NCBI RefSeq assembly: GCF_017304615.1
Contig: NZ_JAFKLZ010000001.1
Span: 1,533,957-1,597,956, forward strand
DNA: 64,000 bases
Reading direction: 5' to 3'
Source of the DNA: Sphingomonas sp.
Lineage (GTDB): Bacteria > Pseudomonadota > Alphaproteobacteria > Sphingomonadales > Sphingomonadaceae
Below, in pieces: positions 30,572-39,323 of this stretch; position 1 is the stretch's first letter, and each line of letters begins with the position of its first letter. The notes under the pieces are model-generated. The model did no database searches and was not told the DNA's origin. It was given only the letters and a program-made list of their open reading frames with translations. The translations under genes and the position numbers were made by a program.

Positions 30572-31057
30572 TCAGCCCTTAACCCTTTTGCTTAGGATTT
30601 TGGCGATCGCTTCGATTCCCGCGGCGTCCTCGACGTCGAACCGCGCGGGTTTCGGACTATCGAGATCGATCACTGCGATGACGCGCTCACCGTCGATGAT
30701 CGGCACGACTAGTTCCGACCGGCTGGCCGCGTCGCAGGCGATGTGGCCGGGAAAGGCGTGGACGTCCTCCACCACTTGAGCCTCGCGCGTCGCGGCCGCC
30801 GCGCCGCACACACCCTTCCCGATCGGGATACGAATGCACGCCGCCTTGCCCATGAACGGGCCAAGCACGAGTTCATCGCTTACATTGCGATAGAAGCCCG
30901 CCCAATTGAGGTCGGGCAGATACTCCCACAGGATCGCCGCCGCGTTGGCCATGTTGGCGACAGCATCCGGCTCGTCCGCGGTGATCGCGTCGATCGCCGA
31001 CAGCACGTCGCGATAGAGAGCGGGTTTGGAATCGGTGGCGACTTCAAAGGCGTACAT
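30572..31057 (-). CDS. msrC: Free methionine-(R)-sulfoxide reductase (GAF domain)
   Basis: Reduces free Met-R-sulfoxide with thioredoxin, a cytoplasmic oxidative-repair function. 161 aa, one GAF domain. The three catalytic-site cysteines of the YebR/fRMsr family are present in ACIRIPIGKGVCG and HIACDAASRSE, and the family segment DLNWAGFYR is near residue 50. Flanked by single-gene units; a palindromic repeat sits just upstream of the start. Confidence 0.93.
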   Translation of the reverse strand: MYAFEVATDSKPALYRDVLSAIDAITADEPDAVANMANAAAILWEYLPDLNWAGFYRNVSDELVLGPFMGKAACIRIPIGKGVCGAAAATREAQVVEDVHAFPGHIACDAASRSELVVPIIDGERVIAVIDLDSPKPARFDVEDAAGIEAIAKILSKRVKG

Positions 31058-31068
31058 TCATTTCCTTC

Positions 31069-31095
31069 CGTCATCCTGAACTTGCTTCAGGATCC
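31069..31095. repeat. Palindromic repeat unit beginning CGTCA
   Basis: CGTCA is followed by an 8-bp inverted repeat (31073-31080 with 31086-31093, 5-base loop). It resembles in layout the units at 39324-39399 and 61659-61687 and is probably a dispersed REP-like element. Confidence 0.6.
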
Positions 31096-31165
31096 ATCGT
31101 GCAGCGGCCGACGCCATATGTGAGGCGCGGTGGATGCCGCAACTAGTCCGGCATAACGGACGGCC

Positions 31166-31591
31166 TCAGTCGAGCCGCACCTTCCCCCGCCCCGCCTTCA
31201 CCGAACTCCGCCCCTTCTTCTCGTCCACGCGCCGCGCCTTGGCAGCCTTGCTCGGCTTGGTCGGGCGACGCTTCTTCGGCACGATCGTCGCTTCGCGAAT
31301 CAAGTCGAGCAGCCGGTCGCGCACTTCCTGACGGTTGAGCAACTGCGACCGTGCGCCTTCGCTACGCAGAACCAGCACGCCCTCGTTCGTCATCCGTGAT
31401 CCGGCCAGCAGCGCTAGCCTCACCTTCACCGCCTCCGGCAGATTGATCGATGCGGCGACGTCGAAGCGCAGGATCACCGCGCTGTCGGTCGTATTGACGT
31501 GCTGACCGCCGGCCCCGCCCGATCGCGTGAAGCTTTCCTCCAACTCCTCACTATCGATACTGATCGAGCGTGTGACGGGAATCCGCGGCAT
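31166..31591 (-). CDS. arfB: Alternative ribosome-rescue factor ArfB (peptidyl-tRNA hydrolase)
   Basis: Releases peptidyl-tRNA from ribosomes stalled on truncated mRNA, 141 aa from the ATG at 31591. The GGQ motif occurs as GGAGGQHVNTTDSAV near residues 25-39, as in YaeJ/ArfB and release factors. A basic C-terminal tail (KKRRPTKPSKAAKARR through KAGRGKVRLD) is the part that enters the empty mRNA channel in known ArfB. A longer frame upstream to 32257 overlaps the pseudouridine synthase and is not used. It lies 8 bases downstream of that gene, likely one operon. Confidence 0.95.
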   Translation of the reverse strand: MPRIPVTRSISIDSEELEESFTRSGGAGGQHVNTTDSAVILRFDVAASINLPEAVKVRLALLAGSRMTNEGVLVLRSEGARSQLLNRQEVRDRLLDLIREATIVPKKRRPTKPSKAAKARRVDEKKGRSSVKAGRGKVRLD

Positions 31592-31599
31592 GGGTCGCC

Positions 31600-32250
31600 C
31601 TATGAGTCCCCGAAGCCGGCCTTCGCGAACCGGTCCGGCAACGGCGCGGTCGCGGCGATTTCGTCTTTGCCTTCGCGCGGTACGACCAATTCGGCCGCGT
31701 GGAGCAGCATCCCCAGCGGGCCAGCCTTGCCATATACGGGGTCGCCGACCACCGCCGCGCCCAGCCCCTCGATCGCGTGGACGCGGATCTGGTGCGTCCG
31801 CCCGGTCTCGGGCCGGAACTCGACGAGCGTACGCCCGTCCTGCACGCGCAGCGACTTCCACGCCGTCCGCGCCGCCTTGCCCTTGGGGTCGCCGGTCATC
31901 CGCCAGCCTTTCTCGCGCGACGATACCTTGGCGAGCGGCAAGTCGATCACCCCTTCCCCTTCGACCACGCCTTCGAGCACCGCGATATAGCGCTTCTTCA
32001 CCAGATTCTGCTCGAACGCTTGCTGGAACCGCGCATGCGCCTTCGGATTGCGCGACAGCAGCAGGCACCCCGACGTGTCCTGATCGAGCCGATGCACCGC
32101 CATCGGCCAGCGCTTGAAGCCAAAGGTCAGGCTGTCGAGATGGTTCTCCAGGCTGATCGCGCCGTTGCGCGGGCGATCGACCGGCAAGCCCGCAGGCTTG
32201 TCGATGACCAGCGCTTCGCCGTCGAGAAACAACACTTTGTCCGCAAGCAT
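31600..32250 (-). CDS. RluA-family pseudouridine synthase
   Basis: Converts uridine to pseudouridine in rRNA or tRNA, 216 aa. The start at 32250 (MLADKVLFLDGEALVIDKPA) has the ribosome site AAGGGGTGG. The catalytic motif HRLDQDTSGCLLL holds the essential Asp, followed by KRYIAVLEG and PETGRTHQIRVH, all RluA-type. The protein lacks an N-terminal S4 domain, as in short RluA and TruC-type enzymes, so the exact target cannot be given. It precedes arfB by 8 bases. Confidence 0.93.
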   Translation of the reverse strand: MLADKVLFLDGEALVIDKPAGLPVDRPRNGAISLENHLDSLTFGFKRWPMAVHRLDQDTSGCLLLSRNPKAHARFQQAFEQNLVKKRYIAVLEGVVEGEGVIDLPLAKVSSREKGWRMTGDPKGKAARTAWKSLRVQDGRTLVEFRPETGRTHQIRVHAIEGLGAAVVGDPVYGKAGPLGMLLHAAELVVPREGKDEIAATAPLPDRFAKAGFGDS

Positions 32251-32317
32251 GACCCACCCCTTGCCACTCCGCGCGCCGCTATGCCAGTGACCGTCGCGCT
32301 TTGTCGGGAGCGTGTGG

Positions 32318-33097
32318 ATGCGAGTGCGGTGGCTGGCGTGGGTGTTGATGGTGCTGCCAACTGTCGCGATGGCGCTCACCCCGGTCACGCTTTGCCCCGG
32401 TCAGACCGTCGAGCCGATGGCCGATGGCCGAATGCTCGGCCACTTGCCCTATGCCGAGGCAAACCCAGCCGATCTCGTCACGATCCCCGGCGATTTCGGA
32501 GTCGGTAGGCCGTGCGTCATGCACAGGGATGCCGCCGCCGCGATGGTGCAGTTGCTCGCCGCCGCCGATCTCCAGCCAGCCGTAAAGGGCAAGCTGCGCG
32601 GAATTTCCTGCTTCCGTACGATCGAGCGTCAGCGCCAGATCTTCTGCAGCCAGATCGGCCCCAAGAAACGCTGCGCCAATGCCGCGGAGCGCGCCAAATC
32701 CTCCGGCCCGCCGGGGTATAGCGAGCACGCCACCGGCTATGCGCTCGACTTCGCCATCCGCCCGCTGACCAAGGGGTGCGGCGACGTCAGTGACTGCATC
32801 GCGCGCACGCCGCCGGGAAAATGGCTCTTGCAGCATGCGCCGGAATTCGGCTTCGAATTGTCCTTCCCGGCGGGCAATGCACAGGGCGTGACGTGGGAAC
32901 CGTGGCACTGGCGCTGGGTCGGCACCAGCGCGACCGCGCCAGGTGCGTCCGCGGCGCGCGCGCTGTTCACGACTGCTCGTACACGCTTTCCCGCGCAACC
33001 TGCCGTCCGCGACGTGACTCTGCCGCCCGAGTGGCAGAAGGCGATTGCGCCCTCGCCGGTGCCAACACCCGGCCCCACGCCAGCCTGGCCGAAATAG
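32318..33097 (+). CDS. VanY-type D-alanyl-D-alanine carboxypeptidase (M15B)
   Basis: 259 aa exported zinc peptidase that trims the terminal D-Ala from peptidoglycan stems. The ATG at 32318 has a GGAG ribosome site and starts a signal peptide (MRVRWLAWVLMVLPTVAMA). The M15 metal and catalytic motifs are seen as YSEHATGYALDF (His and Asp ligands) and WEPWHWRWVG (catalytic Glu and second His). Several cysteines (LCPG, ISCFR, IFCSQ, KRCAN, GCGDVSDC) suggest disulfides. A Pro-rich tail (PSPVPTPGPTPAWPK) ends the protein. It diverges from the rluA-like/arfB pair. Confidence 0.9.
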   Translation: MRVRWLAWVLMVLPTVAMALTPVTLCPGQTVEPMADGRMLGHLPYAEANPADLVTIPGDFGVGRPCVMHRDAAAAMVQLLAAADLQPAVKGKLRGISCFRTIERQRQIFCSQIGPKKRCANAAERAKSSGPPGYSEHATGYALDFAIRPLTKGCGDVSDCIARTPPGKWLLQHAPEFGFELSFPAGNAQGVTWEPWHWRWVGTSATAPGASAARALFTTARTRFPAQPAVRDVTLPPEWQKAIAPSPVPTPGPTPAWPK

Positions 33098-33100
33098 AAA

Positions 33101-33128
33101 AGGGCCCGAGCCGACTGGCCCGGGCCCT
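33101..33128 (-). terminator. Terminator of the DUF2171 gene (convergent with the VanY gene)
   Basis: An 8-bp stem (33101-33108 with 33121-33128) around a 12-base loop, followed on the minus strand by TTTTCTATTTC. It starts only 4 bases beyond the stop of the plus-strand VanY gene, so it may serve both genes, but the T-run favours the minus strand. Confidence 0.65.
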
Positions 33129-33151
33129 GCCCCGCAAACGGGTAAAGCTCC

Positions 33152-34084
33152 TCAGTAGGTGCCCGAGAAGCTGCGGTTAAGGATGCGACCCTGAGCATCC
33201 TGATCACGATCGGTGTTGCCGTCACCGAAAAACGCGCCACGCTCCTCGTCGCGCCAATGAGCCTTGGCTTCTTCGGCGGTTTTGCGCACGGTCACCTTGT
33301 CATCGACGCTTTGGATCCATCGCGAGGGAATCGAATGGTGCCGCCCGCCAGCGTCGGGATCGCTCTTGGTAAGGATGATGCGGTCGCCGCGTACTTTATC
33401 CACGGTGCCGATATGTTCACCGTCGGATCCGACCACATCCATATGTTCCGTGACGCGGCTCAACGACGTCCGCTGGCCCTGTCGTTCGGTACGCCACGAT
33501 CCGAACTCGTTGGAGAACCTCTGCTGATTCTCGCGGCGATATTCGTCATAGTCGCGGTCCAACGCGGCGATCTGGCCCGATCGCCACGTGTCGTAATCGC
33601 GATCTCGCGAATATTGCGCGTCAAGCTCGCGGCGGCGTTCCGCCTCGTCGTCGCCGAACCACGAACGGACTTCATCGCCCGCGCGATCGAAGAAACCGCG
33701 GTTTCGATAGTCGTAGCCCTGAGGTTCACGACCATACGTGCGGTTGCCGCCATACCCGCCGCCACTGAAACCACCATAGCTCCGGTCGCGGCCATATTCG
33801 CGGTTACCGCCATAGCTCGACCCGTACGAGATCGAATTGTAATCGTTATACCCGGGCTCGGTGGCGCCTCGGCGATAGTCATCGCCGTATTGGCCGCCGC
33901 GGTCCGCGAATTCCTGCGAACGGTTGCGGCTGTAATAGCCCCGCTCGCCATGATCGTCGCGACCATAGCCGGGGTTGCTGCCGGCGCCGTAATCGCGCGC
34001 TGCTGCCTCTTCGTCATCGCGATTGAAACGGCTGCCACGCCAATCGTCTTGTGATCGTCCGCGCGGATAACGTTCATAGCCCAT
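33152..34084 (-). CDS. DUF2171 protein with SWFGD motif and disordered N-terminus
   Basis: 310 aa from the ATG at 34084 (MGYERYPRGRSQDDW), preceded by an AGGAGATAGGAG ribosome site. Residues 1-165 are low complexity, rich in Arg, Gly, Tyr, Asp and Asn, with repeats such as GYGGNRTYGREP. SWFGDDEAERRR at about residues 170-181 is the SWFGD motif found in sphingomonad stress proteins. The DUF2171 domain is C-terminal at about 225-290 (DVVGSDGEHIGTVDKVRGDR). No signal peptide, so it is likely cytoplasmic. Function unknown. Confidence 0.85.
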   Translation of the reverse strand: MGYERYPRGRSQDDWRGSRFNRDDEEAAARDYGAGSNPGYGRDDHGERGYYSRNRSQEFADRGGQYGDDYRRGATEPGYNDYNSISYGSSYGGNREYGRDRSYGGFSGGGYGGNRTYGREPQGYDYRNRGFFDRAGDEVRSWFGDDEAERRRELDAQYSRDRDYDTWRSGQIAALDRDYDEYRRENQQRFSNEFGSWRTERQGQRTSLSRVTEHMDVVGSDGEHIGTVDKVRGDRIILTKSDPDAGGRHHSIPSRWIQSVDDKVTVRKTAEEAKAHWRDEERGAFFGDGNTDRDQDAQGRILNRSFSGTY

Positions 34085-34336
34085 CGAAACGGCTCCTATC
34101 TCCTGGTTGGGAAGGCGGCGCGGCCAAGGGGAAGACCGCGTCCGCCCAAACCAGAAACGGCGAGGAATCGGGCCTAGTTCCGCCAATTCGTCGCAACTTG
34201 ACGCAGGTTAGCTACTCTCCGCGGCGGCGCGGCGTGAGATGGGGCAGAAGCGCGGCGAAGCGCGTGTTGCAAAGGCCGGAAATGGTCGTTAGAGGCCACC
34301 GCTCCCGACGGCCAAAGCCGCCTTCGGGGGTGGAGC

Positions 34337-34412
34337 GGGGCTGTAGCTCAGATGGGAGAGCGCTGCAATCGCACTGCAGAGGTCAGGGGTTCGATTCCCC
34401 TCAGCTCCACCA
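34337..34412 (+). tRNA. tRNA-Ala (anticodon CGC)
   Basis: A 76-base tRNA with encoded CCA. Acceptor GGGGCTG pairs with CAGCTCC (one G-T pair), the D-arm is GCTC/GAGC, the anticodon stem is CTGCA/TGCAG with loop ATCGCAC (anticodon CGC, reading GCG), and the T-arm is AGGGG/CCCCT with loop TTCGATT. The codon GCG is frequent in these genes. Confidence 0.95.
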
Positions 34413-34432
34413 ACCTCCCTGGCCGATAATCG

Positions 34433-35302
34433 TCATGTTGCCGGGGCCAGCTTATCCTGAGTCTTGGTCTCGAAATCGCTGGCGTCGTGGCGTTCCCACA
34501 ACTGGGTTTCTGGCTCGCCCATCACCTTGTTGACCATGCGTCCGCGCTGCACGGCGGGTCGGGCAAAGATCTGGTCGGTCCAGCGGATGACGTTCTTGTA
34601 TTCGTGCGCCGACAGGAATTCGGCGGCGTCGCCATACGCCAGCCCCTTGACTACCGCGCCATACCAAGGCGCGGCCGCGATGTCGGCGATCGTGTAGTCC
34701 GGCCCGCCGAGATATTCGCTCTCGGCCAGCCGCCGGTCGAGCACGTCCAACTGGCGCTTCACCTCCATCGCATAGCGATCGATCGCATATTCGATCTTGG
34801 TCGGGGCGTAGGCATAGAAATGGCCGAACCCGCCGCCCAGGAACGGCGCAGAGCCCATCTGCCACATCAGCCATGACAGCACTTCGGCGCGCGCCGGATA
34901 ATCGGGCGGCAGGAACGCGCCGAATTTCTCCGCGAGATAGATCAGGATCGCACCCGATTCGAACACCCGCACCGGCGTGTCGCTGCTGTGATCGACCAGG
35001 GCCGGAATCTTCGAATTCGGATTGGCCGCGACGAAGCCGCTGCCGAACTGGTCCCCCTGGTTGATGCGGATCAACCAGGCGTCGTACTCCGCCCCTGCGT
35101 GGCCGAGCGCGAGCAGTTCCTCGAGCATTACCGTCACCTTCACCCCGTTGGGCGTGGCGAGCGAGTAGAGTTGCAGCGGATGCTTGCCGACCGGCAATTC
35201 CTTGTCGTGGGTCGCGCCAGCGATCGGGCGATTGATATTGGCGAAGGCCCCGCCATTCTCCTTGTTCCAGGTCCAGACCTTGGGCGGCGTATAGTCGGTC
35301 AT
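34433..35302 (-). CDS. yghU: YghU-type glutathione transferase-like disulfide reductase
   Basis: 289 aa GST-fold protein of the Nu class, which shows glutathione-dependent disulfide-bond reductase activity in E. coli. Typical features: the N-terminal extension YTPPKVWTWNKENGGAFANI, the thioredoxin-like domain LYSLATPNGVKVTVMLEELL, INQGDQFGSGFVAANPNSKI, and the helical domain including PFLGGGFGHFYAYAP. The tRNA-Ala gene lies 20 bases past its end on the other strand. Confidence 0.93.
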   Translation of the reverse strand: MTDYTPPKVWTWNKENGGAFANINRPIAGATHDKELPVGKHPLQLYSLATPNGVKVTVMLEELLALGHAGAEYDAWLIRINQGDQFGSGFVAANPNSKIPALVDHSSDTPVRVFESGAILIYLAEKFGAFLPPDYPARAEVLSWLMWQMGSAPFLGGGFGHFYAYAPTKIEYAIDRYAMEVKRQLDVLDRRLAESEYLGGPDYTIADIAAAPWYGAVVKGLAYGDAAEFLSAHEYKNVIRWTDQIFARPAVQRGRMVNKVMGEPETQLWERHDASDFETKTQDKLAPAT

Positions 35303-35392
35303 GCGGGTCTCCTCGATCGCTCGCCCGGGAGATAGTAACGCCCCGGCCGTTCGGTAAGCGGAACGAGTTGCGCGCTCGCAAATTTAACGTGA

Positions 35393-36622
35393 GTGACTTC
35401 ATCATCTTCGCAACACATCGGTCTTACCGAGCATCGCAACCTGCGCGGCGGGCAGCCGTGCTGGACCGCCGATCAAACCAACCCGCCCGTGCCGGATCCA
35501 TTGCCCGACAGGGTCGAGATCGCGATCGTAGGCGCGGGCGTCGTCGGCGCAATGCTTGCGGAGCGACTGACCCGCGACGGGCGCGAGGTCTTGCTGCTCG
35601 ACCGCCGGTCGCCCGCGCATGGCGCAACCGCCGCATCGACCGCGCTCGTGATGTGGGCGCCCGACGTGCCGCTGACACACCTGGCGAAGCAAATCGGCGA
35701 GAGCGAAGCGGCACGGCGCTGGTGCCGCGTCCAAACCGCGATGCGCAATCTCGCCTCACACATCGACGCGACCGGAATCGATTGCGCGCGCATCGATCGG
35801 CCCGAACTGTATCTTGCGGGCACGCTGCTCGAACAGGAGGGCTTGCACGTGGAGGGCGAAATGCGGCGGGCGCACGGACTTCCCTCGACCTTCCTCGATG
35901 CCGAAACGGTCGCCCGGCGGTTCGACATCGCGCCGCGCGCCGCGTTGCTGTCCGACGGCTGTTACGAAGTCGATCCGGTACGGCTAACCCTGGAATTGCT
36001 GTCGCGCGCCCGATCGCGCGGCGCGAGGGCGTATTTCCCATGCGATGTCGTCGCGCTCGACGGCACGACGTTGGTCCTGGACGATGGCCGCACGGTGAGG
36101 GCCGACCATGTCGTACTCGCCTCGGGGTACGAGTGCGCTCGTCTGTTCCTGCCGCCCGCCTTCACGATAGGGTCGAGCTACGCGATCGCCACCGCGCCCG
36201 GCACCGCGCCGCTATGGGGCGGCAATGCGATGATATGGGAAGCGGCCTCCCCCTATCTCTACACCCGCGCCACCGCTGACGGGCGGATCATCGCCGGAGG
36301 CGAGGACGAGGATTTCGCCGATGCCGACGCCCGCGACGCGTTGATCGGGCCCAAAAGCGGAACGATCGCCGCGAAGCTCGCCACGATGATCGATGTGCCA
36401 GACATCGCGATCGATTGCGCCTGGGCGGCGTCGTTCGGCGGCTCGCCAGACGGTCTCCCCGCGATTGGGCGCGCGGCGAATCACGACGGGTTGTGGCTGG
36501 CAAGCGCGTTCGGCGGCAACGGCGTGTCGTTCGCGGCGCTGGCGACCGAGATCATAGCTGGGGAATTGGCGGGCACGCCCGACCCCGACGCCGCGTGCTT
36601 CGATCCGTATCGGTTCGGCTAG
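35393..36622 (+). CDS. FAD-dependent oxidoreductase, D-amino-acid-oxidase (DAO) family
   Basis: 409 aa from a GTG at 35393; no convincing ribosome site is seen, so the start is uncertain. The Rossmann motif IAIVGAGVVGAMLAERLTRD lies near residues 43-62, followed by the acidic strand end VLLLDRRSPAHGATAAS that binds the FAD ribose. The C-terminus has the DAO-type DGLPAIGRAANHDGLWLASA and FGGNGVSF segments. Members oxidise amines such as glycine or D-amino acids; the substrate is not predictable. The stop overlaps the end of the convergent dinB by four bases. Confidence 0.87.
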   Translation: MTSSSSQHIGLTEHRNLRGGQPCWTADQTNPPVPDPLPDRVEIAIVGAGVVGAMLAERLTRDGREVLLLDRRSPAHGATAASTALVMWAPDVPLTHLAKQIGESEAARRWCRVQTAMRNLASHIDATGIDCARIDRPELYLAGTLLEQEGLHVEGEMRRAHGLPSTFLDAETVARRFDIAPRAALLSDGCYEVDPVRLTLELLSRARSRGARAYFPCDVVALDGTTLVLDDGRTVRADHVVLASGYECARLFLPPAFTIGSSYAIATAPGTAPLWGGNAMIWEAASPYLYTRATADGRIIAGGEDEDFADADARDALIGPKSGTIAAKLATMIDVPDIAIDCAWAASFGGSPDGLPAIGRAANHDGLWLASAFGGNGVSFAALATEIIAGELAGTPDPDAACFDPYRFG

Positions 36623-37695
36623 TCGACCGGCAGCGCCAGTTGATCGGCTTCGTCGAGTGGCACCATCGATGCCAGCGTCACGCCGACCAGCCGGATGCCC
36701 GCGCGCAGAGGAAACAGGGTGGCGATCAGTCGCTCCGCCACCGCGATCAGGTCCGCCCTGCTCGCGACCGTACCGCCCAGCGTCTTGCTGCGCGTGACGA
36801 TGCGGAAATCGGCATAGCGCGCCTTCACGACCACCGTCTTGCCGCTGGTCCGCGTGCGCTCCACCCAATCCCACACTTGGTCCGCCATTCGCCGCACCGC
36901 CGCCAGAACCTCATCCGGTGTCGTAAGATCATGCGCGAAGGTTGTCTCCGACCCGGACGATTTGCGCGGGCGGTCGGGCGTCACCTCGCGGTCGTCCTCA
37001 CCCCGCGCGATCCTGTGATACCACGCGCCAGACTTGCCGAAATGGCTGGTGAGGAAGGAGAAATCACGCGCGCGGAGGTCTGCACCCGTCACGATCCCAA
37101 GCCGATTGAGTTTTTCCGCTGTCTTTGGCCCGATGCCGTGAAACCGCCCGACCGGCAGACCCGCAACGAAATCCGCCCCCTGTCCCGGCGGGATGACGAA
37201 CTGGCCATCGGGCTTGTTCTGGTCGGACGCCAGTTTCGCGAGGAACTTGTTGTACGAAATCCCCGCCGACGCGGTCAGCCGCGTCGCCTCCAGAATCCGC
37301 GTCCGTATCTCGCTCGCTGTGGCAGTTGCCGACGGCAAACCCTTGAGATTGTTCGTGACATCCAGATACGCTTCATCGAGCGACAGTGGTTCGACCAGGG
37401 GAGTGTAGTCGTGGAATATCTCACGAATCTGGCGGGAGACATGACGATAGACGTCGAACCGGTGCGGCACGAACACCAGGTCGGGGCAACGTCTGAGCGC
37501 CACCACGGAGGGCATCGCGGATCGCACGCCGAACTTGCGCGCTTCATAGCTCGCCGCCGCGACTACGCCGCGCCCGCTCGCCGATCCCACCGCCACCGGC
37601 CGCCCGCGCAACCCAGGGTCGTCGCGCTGTTCGACCGACGCGAAAAAGGCATCCATGTCGACGTGGATGATCTTGCGGGACACGCCGAAAAGCAT
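36619..37695 (-). CDS. dinB: DNA polymerase IV (Y-family translesion polymerase)
   Basis: 358 aa from the ATG at 37695 (MLFGVSRKIIHVDMDAFFAS). The catalytic carboxylates are in DMDAFFASVEQ and SLDEAYLDVT, with the steric-gate region included; helix-hairpin-helix GIGPKTAEKLNRLGI and the little-finger domain (KSSGSETTFAHDL) follow. It lacks an obvious C-terminal beta-clamp QLxLF motif; the end is ADQLALPVD, where QLALP may be the equivalent. No LexA-type GTTC-N7-GTTC box was found upstream. Confidence 0.95.
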   Translation of the reverse strand: MLFGVSRKIIHVDMDAFFASVEQRDDPGLRGRPVAVGSASGRGVVAAASYEARKFGVRSAMPSVVALRRCPDLVFVPHRFDVYRHVSRQIREIFHDYTPLVEPLSLDEAYLDVTNNLKGLPSATATASEIRTRILEATRLTASAGISYNKFLAKLASDQNKPDGQFVIPPGQGADFVAGLPVGRFHGIGPKTAEKLNRLGIVTGADLRARDFSFLTSHFGKSGAWYHRIARGEDDREVTPDRPRKSSGSETTFAHDLTTPDEVLAAVRRMADQVWDWVERTRTSGKTVVVKARYADFRIVTRSKTLGGTVASRADLIAVAERLIATLFPLRAGIRLVGVTLASMVPLDEADQLALPVD

Positions 37696-37718
37696 GGCCG
37701 TTGCCGCCCCGCAACACA

Positions 37719-37752
37719 ATCGAAGTTAACGGAAACACTATCGAAGTTAACG
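37719..37752. repeat. Two 13-base direct repeats, 21 bases apart, in the dinB/protease divergent promoter region
   Basis: ATCGAAGTTAACG occurs at 37719-37731 and 37740-37752. The period of 21 bases is two helical turns, so a protein dimer could bind both copies on one DNA face. The repeats lie 24 bases upstream of dinB and 84 bases upstream of the protease gene. Confidence 0.6.
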
Positions 37753-37835
37753 CTATTGCCCCAATTCGACCGCTTTGCTGTTGGTTAAGCGCGCGGCAAC
37801 GAATCCCCCCAAAGGCCGCGTAAAGTGAGGCAGTG

Positions 37836-39314
37836 ATGCGAGTAACCCGGTTCGGACGCGCGATGAGCACCATCGCAGCTCTGTCCATGCTGGCCGGTTG
37901 TGGCGGCGGCGGTTCCACCACCGGGTCGGGCATCGCCGTGGTCGCGCCGACGAGTTCGAGCGGCAGCACACCAGCAGCCGACGCCAACGGCAATGCCAAT
38001 ATCGAGATCGCCGGTTGTTCGCTTCGCGAGCGGCAGGACTGGGCCTTCGCGCAGTTGAAGGAATGGTATCTGTTCCCCGACACGCTGCCCGCCAGCCTCG
38101 ATCCTTCGGGCTATTCGACCGTCCAGGCCTATGTCGATGCTCTCACTGCCACCGCGCGCGGCCAGCGCAAGGATCGCAACTTCACCTACCTCACCTCGAT
38201 CAAGAGCGAGGATTCCTACTACGGCACCGGCGCGAATGCCGGGTTCGGCGTGCGCCTGTCGTACGAGACCGCGGGCCGGGTGTTCGTGGCGGAAAGCTTC
38301 GAAGGCGCGCCCGCGCTCGCCGCCGGGATCGACCGCGGCACCGAAATCCTGGCGGTCGGCACCACGCCCGACAATCTGCAGAACGTCGGCGACTTGATCG
38401 CCGCGAACGGCGCGCAGGGCGTCACCGACGCGCTCGGCCCGACGACGGCGGGGACCAGCCGCGTGCTTCGCGTCTCGACGGGCGGCGTCGTCAGCACGGT
38501 CACACTCACCAAGACCGATTATTCGATGACCCCGGTGTCGAACCGCTACGGAGCGAAGATCATTACCGAGGGCGGCAAGCAATACGGCTATGTCAACCTG
38601 CGCACCTTCATCTCGACCGCCGACCCGGCGTTGCGCGACGCCTTCGCGCAGTTCCGCGCGGCGGGTGTCACCGACATCATCGTCGACCTGCGCTATAACG
38701 GCGGCGGGCTGGTGTCGATCGCCGAACTGATGGGCGATTTGATGGGTGGCAACCGCGACGCATCCGATACGTTCGACTGGACGATGTACCGCACCGAAAA
38801 GCAGACCAGCAATTCGACGCGCTATTTCAAGAATCAGCCGCAATCGATCGCGCCGACCCGCATCGCCTTCATCGGCAGCGGCGGCACCGCGTCGGCGAGC
38901 GAACTCGTGATCAACGCGATGCGCCCGTATCTGCGCAGCAATGCGGCGCTGATCGGCACCAACACCTATGGCAAGCCGGTCGGCCAGATCGCGGTCGACA
39001 AGTCGACCTGCGACGACCGGCTGCGCGTGGTCGCCTTCTCGCTCAAGAACGCGGATCGCGACGGCGATTATTATGACGGCCTCGCGTCGAAGATGGAGGC
39101 GAGTTGCCAGGCGGGCGACGACCTGGCCTATCCGATGGGCGACCCGCGCGAAGCCTCGACTCGCTCGGCGCTCGACTTCCTGCAGGGCAAGAGCTGCACG
39201 CGGATCGGCGCGAGCGGGGGGATCGGCACACTGGCGATCAAGGCCAAGCCGCGCGAACTGATCGTCCCCGCCGACGCCAGCACCGCACAACGCGAGACGC
39301 CCGGATTGTTCTAG
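37836..39314 (+). CDS. Lipoprotein S41-family (C-terminal processing type) peptidase
   Basis: 492 aa, ATG at 37836 (a GTG sits one codon earlier). The signal ends in a lipobox-like MLAGC, giving an envelope lipoprotein, followed by a Gly/Ser linker. An N-terminal helical S41 segment (RERQDWAFAQLKEWYLFPDT) leads into a PDZ-like domain (FVAESFEGAPALAAGIDRGT, about residues 150-240). The peptidase core follows with DIIVDLRYNGGG, the nucleophile motif SGGTASASELV and the general-base Lys in TNTYGKPVGQ. Both catalytic residues are present, so it should be active. It stands alone, divergent from dinB. Confidence 0.93.
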   Translation: MRVTRFGRAMSTIAALSMLAGCGGGGSTTGSGIAVVAPTSSSGSTPAADANGNANIEIAGCSLRERQDWAFAQLKEWYLFPDTLPASLDPSGYSTVQAYVDALTATARGQRKDRNFTYLTSIKSEDSYYGTGANAGFGVRLSYETAGRVFVAESFEGAPALAAGIDRGTEILAVGTTPDNLQNVGDLIAANGAQGVTDALGPTTAGTSRVLRVSTGGVVSTVTLTKTDYSMTPVSNRYGAKIITEGGKQYGYVNLRTFISTADPALRDAFAQFRAAGVTDIIVDLRYNGGGLVSIAELMGDLMGGNRDASDTFDWTMYRTEKQTSNSTRYFKNQPQSIAPTRIAFIGSGGTASASELVINAMRPYLRSNAALIGTNTYGKPVGQIAVDKSTCDDRLRVVAFSLKNADRDGDYYDGLASKMEASCQAGDDLAYPMGDPREASTRSALDFLQGKSCTRIGASGGIGTLAIKAKPRELIVPADASTAQRETPGLF

Positions 39315-39323
39315 CAGTCGGGC

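Noticed and set aside
37696-37835. LexA/SOS box controlling dinB
   Set aside because: No GTTC-N7-GTTC or its reverse complement is present; only the GTTAACG direct repeats were found.
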